From: Guadua angustifolia
Lineage: Eukaryota > Streptophyta > Magnoliopsida > Poales > Poaceae
Length of the DNA stretch: 64,000 nucleotides
Direction of reading: 5' to 3'
Assembly: GCA_036346375.1 (NCBI GenBank)
Contig: CM070514.1
Coordinates: 13,544,463-13,608,462, forward strand
Of the stretch, positions 1 through 10,281 are shown in pieces. The position numbers and the translations under genes are program-made. Position 1 is the stretch's first letter, and each line of letters opens with the position of its first letter. The notes below the pieces were generated by a model, which was given only the letters and a program-made list of their open reading frames with translations, searched no databases and was not told the origin of the DNA.

Positions 1-620
1 TTCCCGGCCACCGCCTTCGATGACGGCCAGGGGGCCTGGTGCTCGGCCTTGCCGTCGGCCTCTTGCTGATGCTTCTTTGATTTTTTTGGTGCCCATCACC
101 ATCATGGCCCCGACCTCCCCCTTGTGCGCCTTGTCAGCCACCAGGAGCTACCGCTTCTCCGCCCTTGACGCGGCCACAGACGACGATGATGACGACCCGC
201 CGGCACGCTCCTCCACAGATCTGATGGTGACAGGCACAGCGAGCTCCCTCGCCTTGGGGACGCCGGAGGTGGAGCCGCCATGTGGTCGGAGGAAGTCGCC
301 AGAACCGGAGTTGGCGGTAGTGAAGGCGACCTCAGGCATTCCTTCAACAGCTCCACGTCCTTCATCGACATGGACCCTGTGGAGCTCTTCTCAATGCGAT
401 GGATGTCCGCGGCGGCCCTGGAGGAGGACTTCGGCTTGTAACCATGCGCCGGTGCGCAATATTCCCTGCTGCTGGTCGGCGCCGACCGCGTCTTCTCTGA
501 CGGTCACATCCTCTGCGAGCTTGATCGAGAAATCGGTGAGGGACGGTGCCGATGGGCAGAGGAAGCGGAGAATGGTGGCAGGAGGGCGGCGGCGGGATGG
601 GCGGTGTGCGAAATGCTAAA
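1..620 (-). other. GC-rich coding-like scrap, unidentified
   Basis: This stretch is GC-rich and has open frames on both strands. The minus strand reads best: an open segment near 371-148 holds a start followed by MSMKDVELLKE and then a Ser/Pro/Gly-rich low-complexity stretch with a run of serines near 175-195. The frame has to shift near 340 to stay protein-like and ends at about 148, so no full gene is visible, and it may continue beyond the left edge of the window. I do not recognise the family. It may be a degraded exon or a captured gene piece. The overlapping plus-strand frame of 199 codons is probably just the shadow of GC-rich sequence. Confidence 0.25.
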
Positions 621-639
621 CAGGGGAGTCATGGCTCGG

Positions 640-1343
640 GGAGTCTGGGGACCGAAGAAACTCACTGATCGGATATCCCATTAAATTGATCCGGATATAT
701 CCGAAAATAATTTTAGAGTATACCGATCCGATAGATAGTGTTCTCTTGAATCTAATTTCAAATCCGAAATAAAATATCCGAAATCAATACCGAATCCGAC
801 AATTATCAAAAATAACTATTCGAATTCGATCCGAACACATCCGGTCGATCGGTTAATCAGAAATTATCCGAACCGATTGCACCTCTAACTACATGTTCAC
901 GTCATCCACTCCTCTGGGCGTTTTCTTCTACGTTTGGCTTAGTGGCACGTGCGCACTCGATTTTCTCCTTGATTTCTTTCCTGGCTGGGACGGGTGACCA
1001 GTCAATATACGAAACGCGTTCCATGAGCGAATCAAGCTTTTCTAGCCTTTTTTTTTCCTTTTTTTACACATTAGCTTTTGTATAAATATAATTATAAAAA
1101 TAACCTCTATTTAACTACGGAAACATCGACAGATGTATCATCTGTCGTGCTATTGTACCATAGTAGATCCTACTGAGCTACAACAACATAGTAGCCATGG
1201 GCACACTGGCCTGCTGAGGTTTGCAATGCTAATGCTCGATGTGTGATGGCGTCACAACGGTGCAAGGAGGCTAGAAAAGAGTTGGCATCTCTATGGACAA
1301 CTATATATACACACACATGAGCCTTTTTATCATCTTTAGAGGT
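640..1343. other. AT-rich intergenic sequence with repeated GATCCGATAT-like words
   Basis: From 660 to 890 the words ATCCGA, TATCCG and GATCCG recur many times, giving a low-complexity block that reads as an old repeat. From 900 to 1343 I see no gene. No open frame of note and no clear element ends are visible. Confidence 0.4.
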
Positions 1344-1352
1344 GTCTAATAT

Positions 1353-1606
1353 GAAGAAATATCCTGTACAATTATCTGTATGTGTGCAAGCGTGCAATCA
1401 AGCGATCTGGAGTATCCAATCTATATCCAATGTTGGCTGCTGTTTTTTCGTTTAAACCCTCCCACCTCACCCTCCATCTTTTCTCTCCCCTTACGAAATT
1501 TCTTTGAACACCTCTCGCCAGCGAGGCGTTGGATATAGATTGGATGCTCCAGATTGTTTGATTGCACGCTTACACACATATGGATGATTGCACATGATAT
1601 GGCCCC
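1353..1606. mobile_element. Mutator-like MITE with 9-bp target duplication
   Basis: A 254-bp element is bounded by long terminal inverted repeats. The inner 50 bases of the left arm (about 1381-1430) are nearly the reverse complement of about 1530-1579, and weaker complementarity extends to both ends. The element is flanked by a perfect 9-bp direct repeat, GTCTAATAT, at 1344-1352 and 1607-1615. A 9-bp target duplication with long arms is the hallmark of Mutator-like elements. There is no coding capacity in the 100-bp loop, so it is non-autonomous. It lies about 280 bp upstream of the LRR gene start and could affect that promoter. Confidence 0.85.
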
Positions 1607-1735
1607 GTCTAATATACATTAAGCTAATACGAAAAAATATCAAAAATTTAAAGATAGAAATACCAAACGATAAAAGGATTTAAGAGTAATTTAATGATAT
1701 TTCACGGTACCTCCCGGTTGGTAAAGACTAATTGT

Positions 1736-1785
1736 TAAGTCAACGAAGACATATGTACACACGTTCTCTAATCTCTAGTATATAT
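1736..1785 (+). promoter_or_regulatory. candidate core promoter of the LRR gene
   Basis: A TATATAT stretch at 1779-1785 lies about 105 bp before the ATG at 1888, a plausible plant TATA position. A TTGACT core (W-box-like, read on the minus strand) sits at 1738-1743. CT-rich leader sequence follows. The placement is inferred; no transcript data are available. Confidence 0.4.
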
Positions 1786-1887
1786 CCTCTACCATCTGCC
1801 GTTCTCTAATCTCCCGTTCTCTAGCTGTCTCATTACGTCTCTTCAGAAAACAGAGGGAGAGAAGGGGGCGGGAGCAGCGCTCGAACG

Positions 1888-4800
1888 ATGAGGCGACATC
1901 AGTTGGTTTCGCTACCTTGTTGCTCGAATTGTTTTGGGCTGCTGCTGCTACTGCTGCTCGCGCAGTTTGCTCGAGGTTAGCAGCAAGCAAAGACAGATCC
2001 ATCCGAAGGTGCGTAGTAAGTACGCCTGCACTAGTGTAATGACTTTTTCCAATATTCCTCTCCATGCACTATTGCACTCGTTTACTTTGTACAGATTTCT
2101 TTCGCATGCAGTCGCTGCGCTGAACGCCATCTTCCAGAGGTGGGGCCTGCGGGCGTCGACGGCGTCGCCGGCGTGGAACATCAGCGGCGAGCCCTGCAGC
2201 GGCGCAGCCGTCGACGACACCGAGTTCCACGGCAACCCCAACTTCAACCCAGGCGTCAAGTGCAACTGCTCCTACAACGCCGGCACCGTCTGCCACATCA
2301 CCCAACTGTGAGCCAGACCTTTCGATCCCACCAAATATGGCGCCGCTCAACTAGCTAATTATGGGTGTTTGCTCTTTTTTGGGAAATGGGTTAATCCATT
2401 GTAATCTTGGTCCTTTTTTTTATGTAAATTCCGTGATTCATATTACTGAAAGACGATACATAGACCCAAATTTACATTCCAGTCCTAGCAAAATAAAAAT
2501 ATTACAAACAGATCTAGTTAGACAAAACTGTGCAAGCGCACACCACCTTTGTCTTCTTCACTGGAGATGTTGAAATCGCCGGAGATTGGGGGCAAGACCG
2601 GCGCTGACATTTGATGAAGCCTCCGGGGATACTGGGGACGGCCGGCGTTGACCTCATGAATATTTTACTGGATGGGGTGCATAGCTTTGTTGGAGACTGC
2701 CGCTCCACCGTCCTCGACAGACGCAAGCTGATCAAGACGGCAAGGACGGAGACAAACTCCAAGGCCACAGAGGGAATTTTATTGAAAAGGGAAATTAACT
2801 CACCGACGTTGATTGCACCGACGCATGGGAGTGGCAGCGGACGGCACTGGAACAACACCAATCATCAGGTATAGTGTAGCAGCAGGCCAGCAGCAGCCTA
2901 GCAGACCATTAGAATATTGTGTCGCCGACGAAGAAGCCTGACATCTTCAGCCTCAGATCTGTGGATATGGAGGAGGAGGTCCAGGCCGAATTTCACAGCA
3001 ACGCACGGCGGCCGACAAGCGACACCACTGCAGGAGAGAAGGTGGGATGATCCCCGGTGTCAAACAGGAGAGCAAGGATATGTAGGGGAGGGTGTTGGGA
3101 ATAGTCCCAGATCGGTTGTGGAGAGGGCCTGAGCATGGTTTATAAGGGTGAGGGAGCATTCCTTTATCGAGCTAGCTTTTTGGGGGAGATGGCCCAAGAG
3201 ACCTTGGCTCATTGCTCTGGTTGGGCTCATGAATGTATTGCAGTCCAACGACACAGAGTCCGGACCGGCTTAGGTGTGACGGTCCACTAACAATTTGGTA
3301 TCGAGCCAGAGCATTCCATGTGGTTCCTAGATAATCTCGGCCCGATGTGTGAGGGGAGATTGTTGGGAATAGTCCCACATCGGTTCTGGAGAGAGCTGAG
3401 CATGGTTTATAAGGGTGAGGAGCACTCCTCATCGAGCTAGCTTTTGGGGAGATGGCCCAAGAGACCTTGGCATTTGCTCTGGTTGGGCTGCGAATGTCTT
3501 CAGATCCAACGACACAGGGCCCAGACACGCTAGGTGTGGCGGTCCGGCTAACAGAGGGTGCCCGGCCGGAGTTGGGTAAGGAAGCTTGACGAACTAGTTC
3601 TCGGATCCGATGCACAATCGGAAAAATTCTAGATTTTTACGTGGTAGATGTTATTCTAGATTTTTACACTTCTATCAAACTATATTTATAAAAAAGAAAT
3701 TTTACAGTGGATACAATACGCTCGAGTTGTTCTTTACGTGTTGCTGATTTGCTATAGACTATATTTTCGATAAAGGAAGCTTTTATTAATCTCAGTAAAT
3801 TACATCAAGAAGATACAATTATACTAAGAAGTCTTCCGGCCTCTAACTATATAGTAAGGGATCACGATTCTTACTCTATATCTCTCACAATTCTGTTGTA
3901 AGGAATGCATTCCCTATCCTATTGACTCCACTAGCAAAGTGCCACAGCAATTAACCATATGATCTTTTCTGTTCGCTACATAGAATGTTATCTTTTATGC
4001 TTTATGCAGGTAACACAAGAATCCAGAAAAAAAACACAATCTAATTAACTCATTTTATGTCATTATTATATTTCATACATCTAATTGATAGAAATATGTA
4101 AAAAAAAAAGATCTTCTATACTTTGGCCTTTAGGAGGATTTATTTTTCCGAAACACCTGCATAACAAACTAACAGGCCTTGTGAAAAGCTTTGCCATTCT
4201 ATTGGCAGATTGTCATTTAATGAAAGGTAGACTACTAAAGATTGTCATACCCTCAATGGGATTTACTAGGATTACTTCACTGTTGGAATATATATTAAAA
4301 GTGTTTTGCTACAACAAGCACTGTTTGAGATTTTTCTCGCAATCCATTTAAAACAATCTTCTTTAGAATTTCTTTATTATTCAGGATCTCTATTTCTTTG
4401 ACAAACTTCTTGTAAAAAGGAAGTGAACCTATGACATTGTCTTTGGATGGTTATCATACAACTGATCGTTTGCACAACCTTGGTATGAATTGTTGCATAT
4501 GCACATGCAACTCAAGATTTACCTCTGTAACTTGTTGTTCTGCTTTTTGTTCATGCAGGAAAGTACATGCTCTAGATGTGGTTGGCCAGATTCCAGCGGA
4601 ACTGCAAAATCTTACTTACTTGACACATCTGTAAGAACTATTTCCATCATGAAGTTTCAGAGCTAAAGGACACCTACTTAAAACTATTATCAAAGCATAT
4701 ATCACAAGATGCATTTTCCCTAGTTAAAGAGGGAGTGAGCAGTCTTACAGCTATATGTTGGAAGGGGGTGCGCAGAGCATTCATATTTGATACCTACAGT

Positions 4801-6071
4801 TTGTTAGTTATGTTTCTTTCAGTATATGTTTACATATATCAATAGATGTGTTGGTTTTCAAGTGGTGGAAAAAGTCAGTAGATATGTTATTTCAATAGCT
4901 AGAAAAATGCAGTTCAACTCAAATACGCTCCCTATTGAGTTGCATGCATCAACCAGTTCACAAAAAAGCTTAAGCTAATGAGAAAATGTGGGCAATTCAC
5001 TTATACTTCAACACTGCCACTATTGGTATGGTTCATGTCATGGCATTTGTGTTACAGATCATTTTGGTAACCTGGCAATTCCAATTGCTTTTACTTTGCA
5101 AGGCCTCTATGAATTAGTTTCTACAGATACAAGTTCAGAAACCTTTGTTATATGTTGGTCGTCTGATGCGCTTTCAGGTATTTACAGCGAAATTACTTGA
5201 CTGGATCTTTACCAGCATTCATTGAAAAGCTGACTGGGTTGCGGTACCTGTAAGAATTACAATTCGTACATTTCTTTAGAAGCTTTTCAATTTAAATGGT
5301 AGTACTTTTACATGGTATCTTGTGTAGTGCATCACTTGCAATGTTCTCTTTTCCAAATTATAAGGAGTTTGGGAATCAATGCGTTGACTGGAGTTTTACC
5401 AAGGGAGCTTGGCAACCTCAAGAATCTCATTTCATTGTAAGAGACGATCTCTTCTGTTATTGTGGTAACCAAATACAGCAGAAAAATAATTCTGACCATA
5501 CGGAACTTCTCAATCTGTTGGTACATTTTATTTGTTGTTGGTCAGAAGCTTACTGCTTGCAGAAGTTACTCCGAAGTCAAAAAGGAGTTGGCACCATAAA
5601 TCAACCACCTATATTTGTCATGTACCAATTGCATCATATTCTGTATTTTCTGATCTCCCGTTTCTTTGTGTTCCAGGAGCATTAGCACAAATAAGTTTGT
5701 CGGCCCACTTCCTGAAGTAGTAGAAAACTTGACCAAACTAGAGCAACTGTTATGTCTTGGTTCTGCTTGATCTACTTTTCCTTGTAAAACCCATGTATTT
5801 GTACCAACAATGAGCATAATTATTTCTCTCTACCAATTGCAGGTTTATTGATAGTTGTGGTTTAAGTGGGGAGCTACCATCAACCATTTCTAAACTTAAG
5901 AACCTGAGAATCCTGTAAATTCTCTAAGAACATATGCTCTGTTCTAAAATCGTTTGGTACCCATCAGTGTTTCAATTTTGTTCTTATGCATCCAGATGGG
6001 CATCAGATAACGATTTCACTGGGAAAATACCTGATTACATTGGGAGCTTGTCAAAATTGGAAGACCTGTAA
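1888..6071 (+). CDS. truncated LRR receptor-like kinase (LRR VIII-2 type), N-terminal half only
   Basis: Eight exons read in one frame with GT/AG borders: 1888-1975, 2112-2307, 4559-4630, 5178-5249, 5365-5436, 5677-5748, 5843-5914 and 5996-6067. Exon 1 gives a signal peptide with a long Leu run. Exon 2 gives the N-terminal cap, with WNISGEPCSG and a Cys-rich end (CNCSYNAGTVCHITQL). Exons 3-8 are each exactly 72 bp and each encode one 24-residue leucine-rich repeat; all introns sit in phase 2. This exon pattern and sequence are typical of the LRR VIII-2 receptor kinases, which continue with malectin-like, transmembrane and kinase domains. None of those is present: about 60 bp into intron 8 the sequence changes to copia retroelement. 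No stop or frameshift is seen in the exons. If intron 8 is retained, the next codon is TAA (6069-6071), giving a 239-residue secreted LRR protein. It may be a pseudogene or a decoy-like remnant. Confidence 0.88.
2361..3087. other. intron 2, unidentified GC-rich insert
   Basis: This part of intron 2 changes from AT-rich to GC-rich at about 2510-2950. The minus strand has a 115-codon open frame (2861-2514), including a stretch that reads GELISLFNKIPSVALE, with no recognised domain. The block looks like a fragment of a non-autonomous element inserted in the intron. I cannot define its ends. Confidence 0.3.
3093..3553 (+). mobile_element. complete TRIM (miniature LTR retrotransposon)
   Basis: Two near-identical direct repeats, 3093-3292 (200 bp) and 3361-3553 (193 bp), each begin TGTTGGGAATAGTCCC and end CTAACA. 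Straight after the first comes a primer-binding-like TTTGGTATCGAGCCAGAGC (about 3294-3312), related to the initiator-Met tRNA site TGGTATCAGAGC. Just before the second is a purine tract (GTGAGGGGAGAT). The 461-bp unit is flanked by a perfect 5-bp duplication, GAGGG (3088-3092 and 3554-3558). It has no coding capacity. This is a TRIM/SMART-type element inserted in intron 2 of the LRR gene. The two LTRs differ by several small indels, so the insertion is not recent. Confidence 0.92.
3560..4558. other. rest of LRR gene intron 2
   Basis: AT-rich sequence with no open frame of note and no element ends that I can define. It ends at the acceptor TTCATGCAG before exon 3. Confidence 0.6.
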
Positions 6072-6129
6072 GATGTCACTTAATTAATTTCTCAATTCTG
6101 TAGACTTCTTTCGTCTTGTTGGTGAACTT

Positions 6130-6529
6130 AATCTCTGCAAAAAAGGCTACACGAACAGCGAAGATTGTCCATGCGTATTTATACAGTGATCCCCAAACGG
6201 ATTTTGTATAATCTCCGTCTATGTAGACGACCTGAATATCATTGGAACGGATGAAGAAATTAAAGAGGCATGCTCATACTTGAAGTCTGAGTTTGAAATG
6301 AAAGACTTGGGTAAAACTAAGTTCTGTTTAGGCTTGTAGCTTGAACACGTCCTTGGAGGAATCTTGGTACATCAATCATTCTACACGCAGAAAGTGTTGG
6401 AAAGATTTGGTTTTGAAAAATTATATCCTGTGAAAACCCCAATGGTCGGAAGGTCACTCCAAGAAGACCAAGATCCATACAGGCCTAGAGAAGAGGGGGA
6501 GGAAGTCCTGGGAGCGGAATTCCCATATC
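6130..6529 (+). pseudogene. Ty1/copia reverse transcriptase fragment
   Basis: The translation matches the RT of copia element A at 40318-40713 almost base for base, including SVYVDDLNIIGTDEEI with the catalytic YVDD. In-frame stops are present (for example TGA near 6188 and TAG near 6338). The fragment begins abruptly in intron 8 of the LRR gene, near a shared TCTCTG. It ends abruptly at 6529, where the sequence jumps to a gypsy LTR end. It is a rearranged piece, not an independent insertion with its own ends. Confidence 0.9.
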
Positions 6530-7299
6530 TGGAGCAACCCTGGTGGCTTCTTGTTTCCTTGCAGTCGGCTCGGCCCGATCTTGTCCAGTTGGGCCTCGCA
6601 GGCCTGTCTTGCTGATACCCATGGTGTGCATACTCCACAGTAGCCCCCAAGTGCTTTGCGATTGGATTGCCTTCTTATTGAAGGGATTTCCCAACTGGTT
6701 CTTTCTCTAGCCGAGTGCTCTATTGTAAGTAAGGAGATCGTGAAGGACTCGATAGAGCTCCATGTGTAGGCATTCCGAGTGGTTCCTAGCCCAATTTATT
6801 GAGTTGGCACGCAACTCACCTTGGAGTTTTCCTCCGTTCAGGTTGGCTTTCAGCCGAGTGGTACCTGTGGGCCAGGGCGCATAGCTTTTGGCCTGTCATG
6901 AGGCGTACCATGAATTATCCAAGTGGTACCCGCTCCTGCTTTTTGCAGTATACGGCTAATGGCCCATCATGAGGCATACCTCTGGGATCTTTATTTTAAA
7001 TCAACTTATGATATCTGATTCCGTTTTGAACGGTGACCAGCATGCGACCTGACATGAGGCATATCATAAGAGGATGTTTTAGTTTAGAAGGTACCCAAAT
7101 TCCGTCTGATGCGGTCATTGGCCTTTGGCCCATCGTGGGGCGTACCGTATACCAAATCAAATTCGGCCCAATTGTGCCTGTGTACAATGATTCACTGCAC
7201 ATGGCCACCGACCCATCTTGTGGTGTGCCCTAGGGCAACCTCAGGACATGCGGAAGGCGAAGCATTTTCCCGCTCAAGGCGAAAGTTAGCATCGCTCCC

Positions 7300-7307
7300 T
7301 ATAAATA
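7300..7307 (+). promoter_or_regulatory. TATA box of the antisense ORF (left copy)
   Basis: TATAAATA lies about 160 bp upstream of the ATG at 7464. The same box and spacing occur in the full element (42840-42847). Confidence 0.5.
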
Positions 7308-7463
7308 TGAGGCTCGGTGCGAACGAAGCGGTTTTCTGCGCACTGCTCCTCACCTGCCTCTTCATCTTCTCACTTTCGGCGCTTCTTCTACGATCTCCGC
7401 TGCTAGGGTTAGCATCTCTCGCCATCCCAATCCGACGCAGTTACTAGTTCCTTCACCCAAAAA

Positions 7464-8203
7464 ATGTCTTCTCCTTCCTCCAAAGACGCTCCTTTATCAG
7501 CTTCGGCCAAGGATTGGGCCACTTCAGTGACGACGAAAAAGCGATTGGAGGAATTGGTCTCCGCGGCGTCTTCCCCCCACTGGTGATGCTCTCCGCCCGA
7601 CCTATAGTGGGTGAGTCTTGCCCCATGCCCCGCACTGAGGAGGTGGTCATTTTTGACTCTTTTTTCCAGCGTGGGTTTGGCCTTCCCGCCTACGCTTTTC
7701 TCCGCGGTCTTCTTCATTTTTATGAAATTGAATTGACCCATCTCAATCCCAACTCCATTCTTCAAATTGTCGTCTTTGTTCATCTCTGCGAGGCCTTCCT
7801 CGGCATTCACCCACATTTCAACCTTTTTCGCCATTGTTTCCTTCTCAAGCCCTTCCCAAACAAGAATTCCCCCAAAGTAGTTGGGGGTGCTGGGTTCCAG
7901 CTAAGGGACGGCTTGAAGAAGTCTTATTTTGCTATTCCCTTCAAAACCTCAAACAAGGGCTGGCACCAGGAGTGGTTTTACTGTGCTAACCCCAAACCTT
8001 CTCTTCCTTCTTTTTCCGGAGTCCCTCCTAAGCCTTCGATGGATTGGACTTCGCTTCCCTCGGACGGCGGGATGGACCAGGTAGCAGAGCTCATAGGTAT
8101 GATCGCCAAATTGAAGGAAGACAGACTAACCGGAGTCGCGATCATCCTCAATTTTGCCTTTTCGAGTCTGACCCCTCAAGGAGCGAGTCCATCTTGGATA
8201 TGA
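7464..8203 (+). pseudogene. gypsy antisense ORF, 'putative gypsy type transposon' domain (broken copy)
   Basis: The ATG at 7464 opens MSSPSSKDAPLS. A frameshift before about 7560 moves the rest into the frame read from 7514, which stays open to 8203. The conserved core reads LLHFYEIELTHLNPNSILQI, then VFVHLCEAFLGIHPHF and a Trp/Pro-rich segment. This is the domain found in extra ORFs of grass gypsy elements (Transposase_28 family). Its function is not established; it is not a shown transposase. Compared with the copy at 43004, this one keeps the middle part without the TAG stop but is shifted near its start. It is truncated at about 8262. Confidence 0.75.
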
Positions 8204-8894
8204 CTATGAAGGAGAGCGCGACACCACCCGAGAAGCCCCTGAGCCGATTCCCAGGAATACTCCACGCCTATCCTTTTCCCAAGACTTGATGGACTCCGTT
8301 TCCTAATCGATCTCGGCGCCATGCTAAGAAATTGATCGGCTCGTGTGGGACTCTGCACAAACGGCTCCGCATTCGTCTGCTTTTCGAAATCTATCACCTA
8401 TTCCTAATCCGGTTTGATCCCAGAGAAAGAGAAATAAATCTACGAAAATACTTCGAGACCTTCTATATTCAAATAAAAAATATATATATATATATTTTGG
8501 GCAGACTTTATTTTAATTTTCTTTTTTTTTATAAATATTTCTAACAAGAACCATTTATACTAATTCAAAATGATTTAAATAAATCTCAGAAAATCCGATA
8601 AATCCAGGAAATTCACAAAAATTATAAATTGCATTAAAATAATATTGATTAGTTAAAAAGCCAAAATTTGGGTGTAACCTGGGCGCGCGAGAAAAAAAAA
8701 GAATGCGTGGCGTCGAATTGGTAGGGGATCTTGGACTTTCCGTCAAGGCGCGTGGGAGAGGACGTCTCGAACGTGACCGAGATAGGTAAGAACCAGCGTG
8801 CGACGCGTGCTCGAGTAGGACTCACCAGCGCAACGCCGAAGCCAGCGGGGGTTTGGAAACTGCTCCGTGCGGGAAAAAGGCGTACGCCTGGTGC

Positions 8895-8902
8895 TATATA
8901 AA
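8895..8902 (+). promoter_or_regulatory. TATA box in long LTR
   Basis: TATATAAA is followed by a CG-rich leader and then an AT-rich region. It is the likely start of LTR transcription. Confidence 0.5.
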
Positions 8903-10281
8903 CCCCACGCCCGAGCGACGCTAAGAACGGAGCAGCGAAAGGAAAAAGAGATCGCAAGCGAGTCGTGCCAACGATCGAAGATCTTGCAAAGGAGTGCGTG
9001 GCGTTGCCAGAAGAATCAATCAAAGGGAAAAGCGTGTCGCGCCGTCGTCCGAGAAAGTCGCTGCGTCGTCAGGAGATTTCCGAGCGCGCGCTGCCGACTT
9101 GTCATCGAGATCGTCGTCTTCGTCTCCGGTGAATTCAAGTCGCCGTCGTTTCGTCGCCGATCGGAAGCTTCGTCAACTGTCGGATCTTCATCGAGCGATC
9201 GGGATTAAGTCGTAACGTTTCGAATCGGTAAGCGTCTCATATTAAATATCAATCGTTGGGTTTAGATCGGACGGTTGATATTAGGCTACGTAGTAGATTT
9301 ACCCGTAACCGTTAGATTGAGTTTCATCGGTCTAGATTTCGCCACGTTTTGTTCGTACAAGCCGGGGCGGGAAAATTCGGATTTTCTTTATAAAAATAAT
9401 TCGGGAAGATTTAGAATTTCTAATTCCAGAGTTTAGTTTATTTTCAAAACTTCTAAATGCTATATCTTTTGCATTTTAACTCCGATTTGGGTAATTCGAA
9501 TTTCGAAAAGTTTGTAAGATTGAGATCTTTCCAATGGTGGATTTTATTTGAATTTTGAGTTCATTTGCTATTTGTTCTTTGTGTTTATTTGCTATTTCTC
9601 TCGATTCGCGTAGACGTTGAGTTGAGCGAGGTATCGGAAGGAGGATTATTATTTCAAGAGCAATCTTCAGAGCAATTCTAGGAGCTTAACGAAGGCAAGT
9701 TGTGCTTTCATCATGTTGCACCCATAAACTAGATTGCATGCTATTTTGATTTACCTTATCACTTGTTATTTTATGTGTATAAATGATTTCAACATAAGTT
9801 TGGGATTAGCTATTGTACCCTTTGAATTACAACCTACCTTGCTAGTTGTATGCCATACTCCACTTGTCACCCTAGGTTGGTTTACTATAGTTGGTTAATA
9901 ATGAAATCAACATGGAGGATTAGATCGGACTAGAATGCTTAGCCATGCCACGTCATCACATGTACTTGAATCTTTGATAAATAATCTTGATTAATGGAAT
10001 ATGGAACAATGTTTTGAATTTATGTGTCATGTGTGGTCACACGATGAGATTGAGTTGTGTTGGCAATGGATGTCACATAGCGATATTGAATTGTTGATGG
10101 CACGTGGTGCTTGGTAATCAAGCGGGATGAGTATGATTTTGGGTGAAGCAAGTGGCAAGGCGGGATTGCTGGGTGGGCCTGATGGGCAAAGGGTATGTGT
10201 ATGTCTTGCTTTGATCAAACCATAAGGACACCTTGCGAGCCTTTGACCTGAGTCAATCATGCAACCACATATTGTTATGGG

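Larger units (their letters stand above)
6530..8262 (-). mobile_element. Tat-type gypsy fragment: LTR end plus antisense-gene region
   Basis: 6530-6639 matches the inner end of the gypsy LTR at 42070-42179, including the CATACTCCACA terminus, and is followed by the purine-tract complement TAGCCCCCAAG. The rest matches 42180-43783, including the untranslated region with repeated GAGGCATACC-type words. Similarity ends at about 8262. The element strand is minus, judged from the full copy at 41711-53257. The fragment is joined at 6529 to copia RT. Confidence 0.88.

Noticed and set aside
20..619. 199-aa plus-strand ORF at the left edge
   Set aside because: It is Pro/Arg/Ser-rich without a domain. 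The minus strand is somewhat more protein-like, and the ORF looks like a shadow of GC-rich DNA.
8289..8293. ATGGA as a target duplication of the long LTR (also at 12179)
   Set aside because: The left boundary that it would imply (CTCCG...) is not an LTR terminus, so the match is probably chance.
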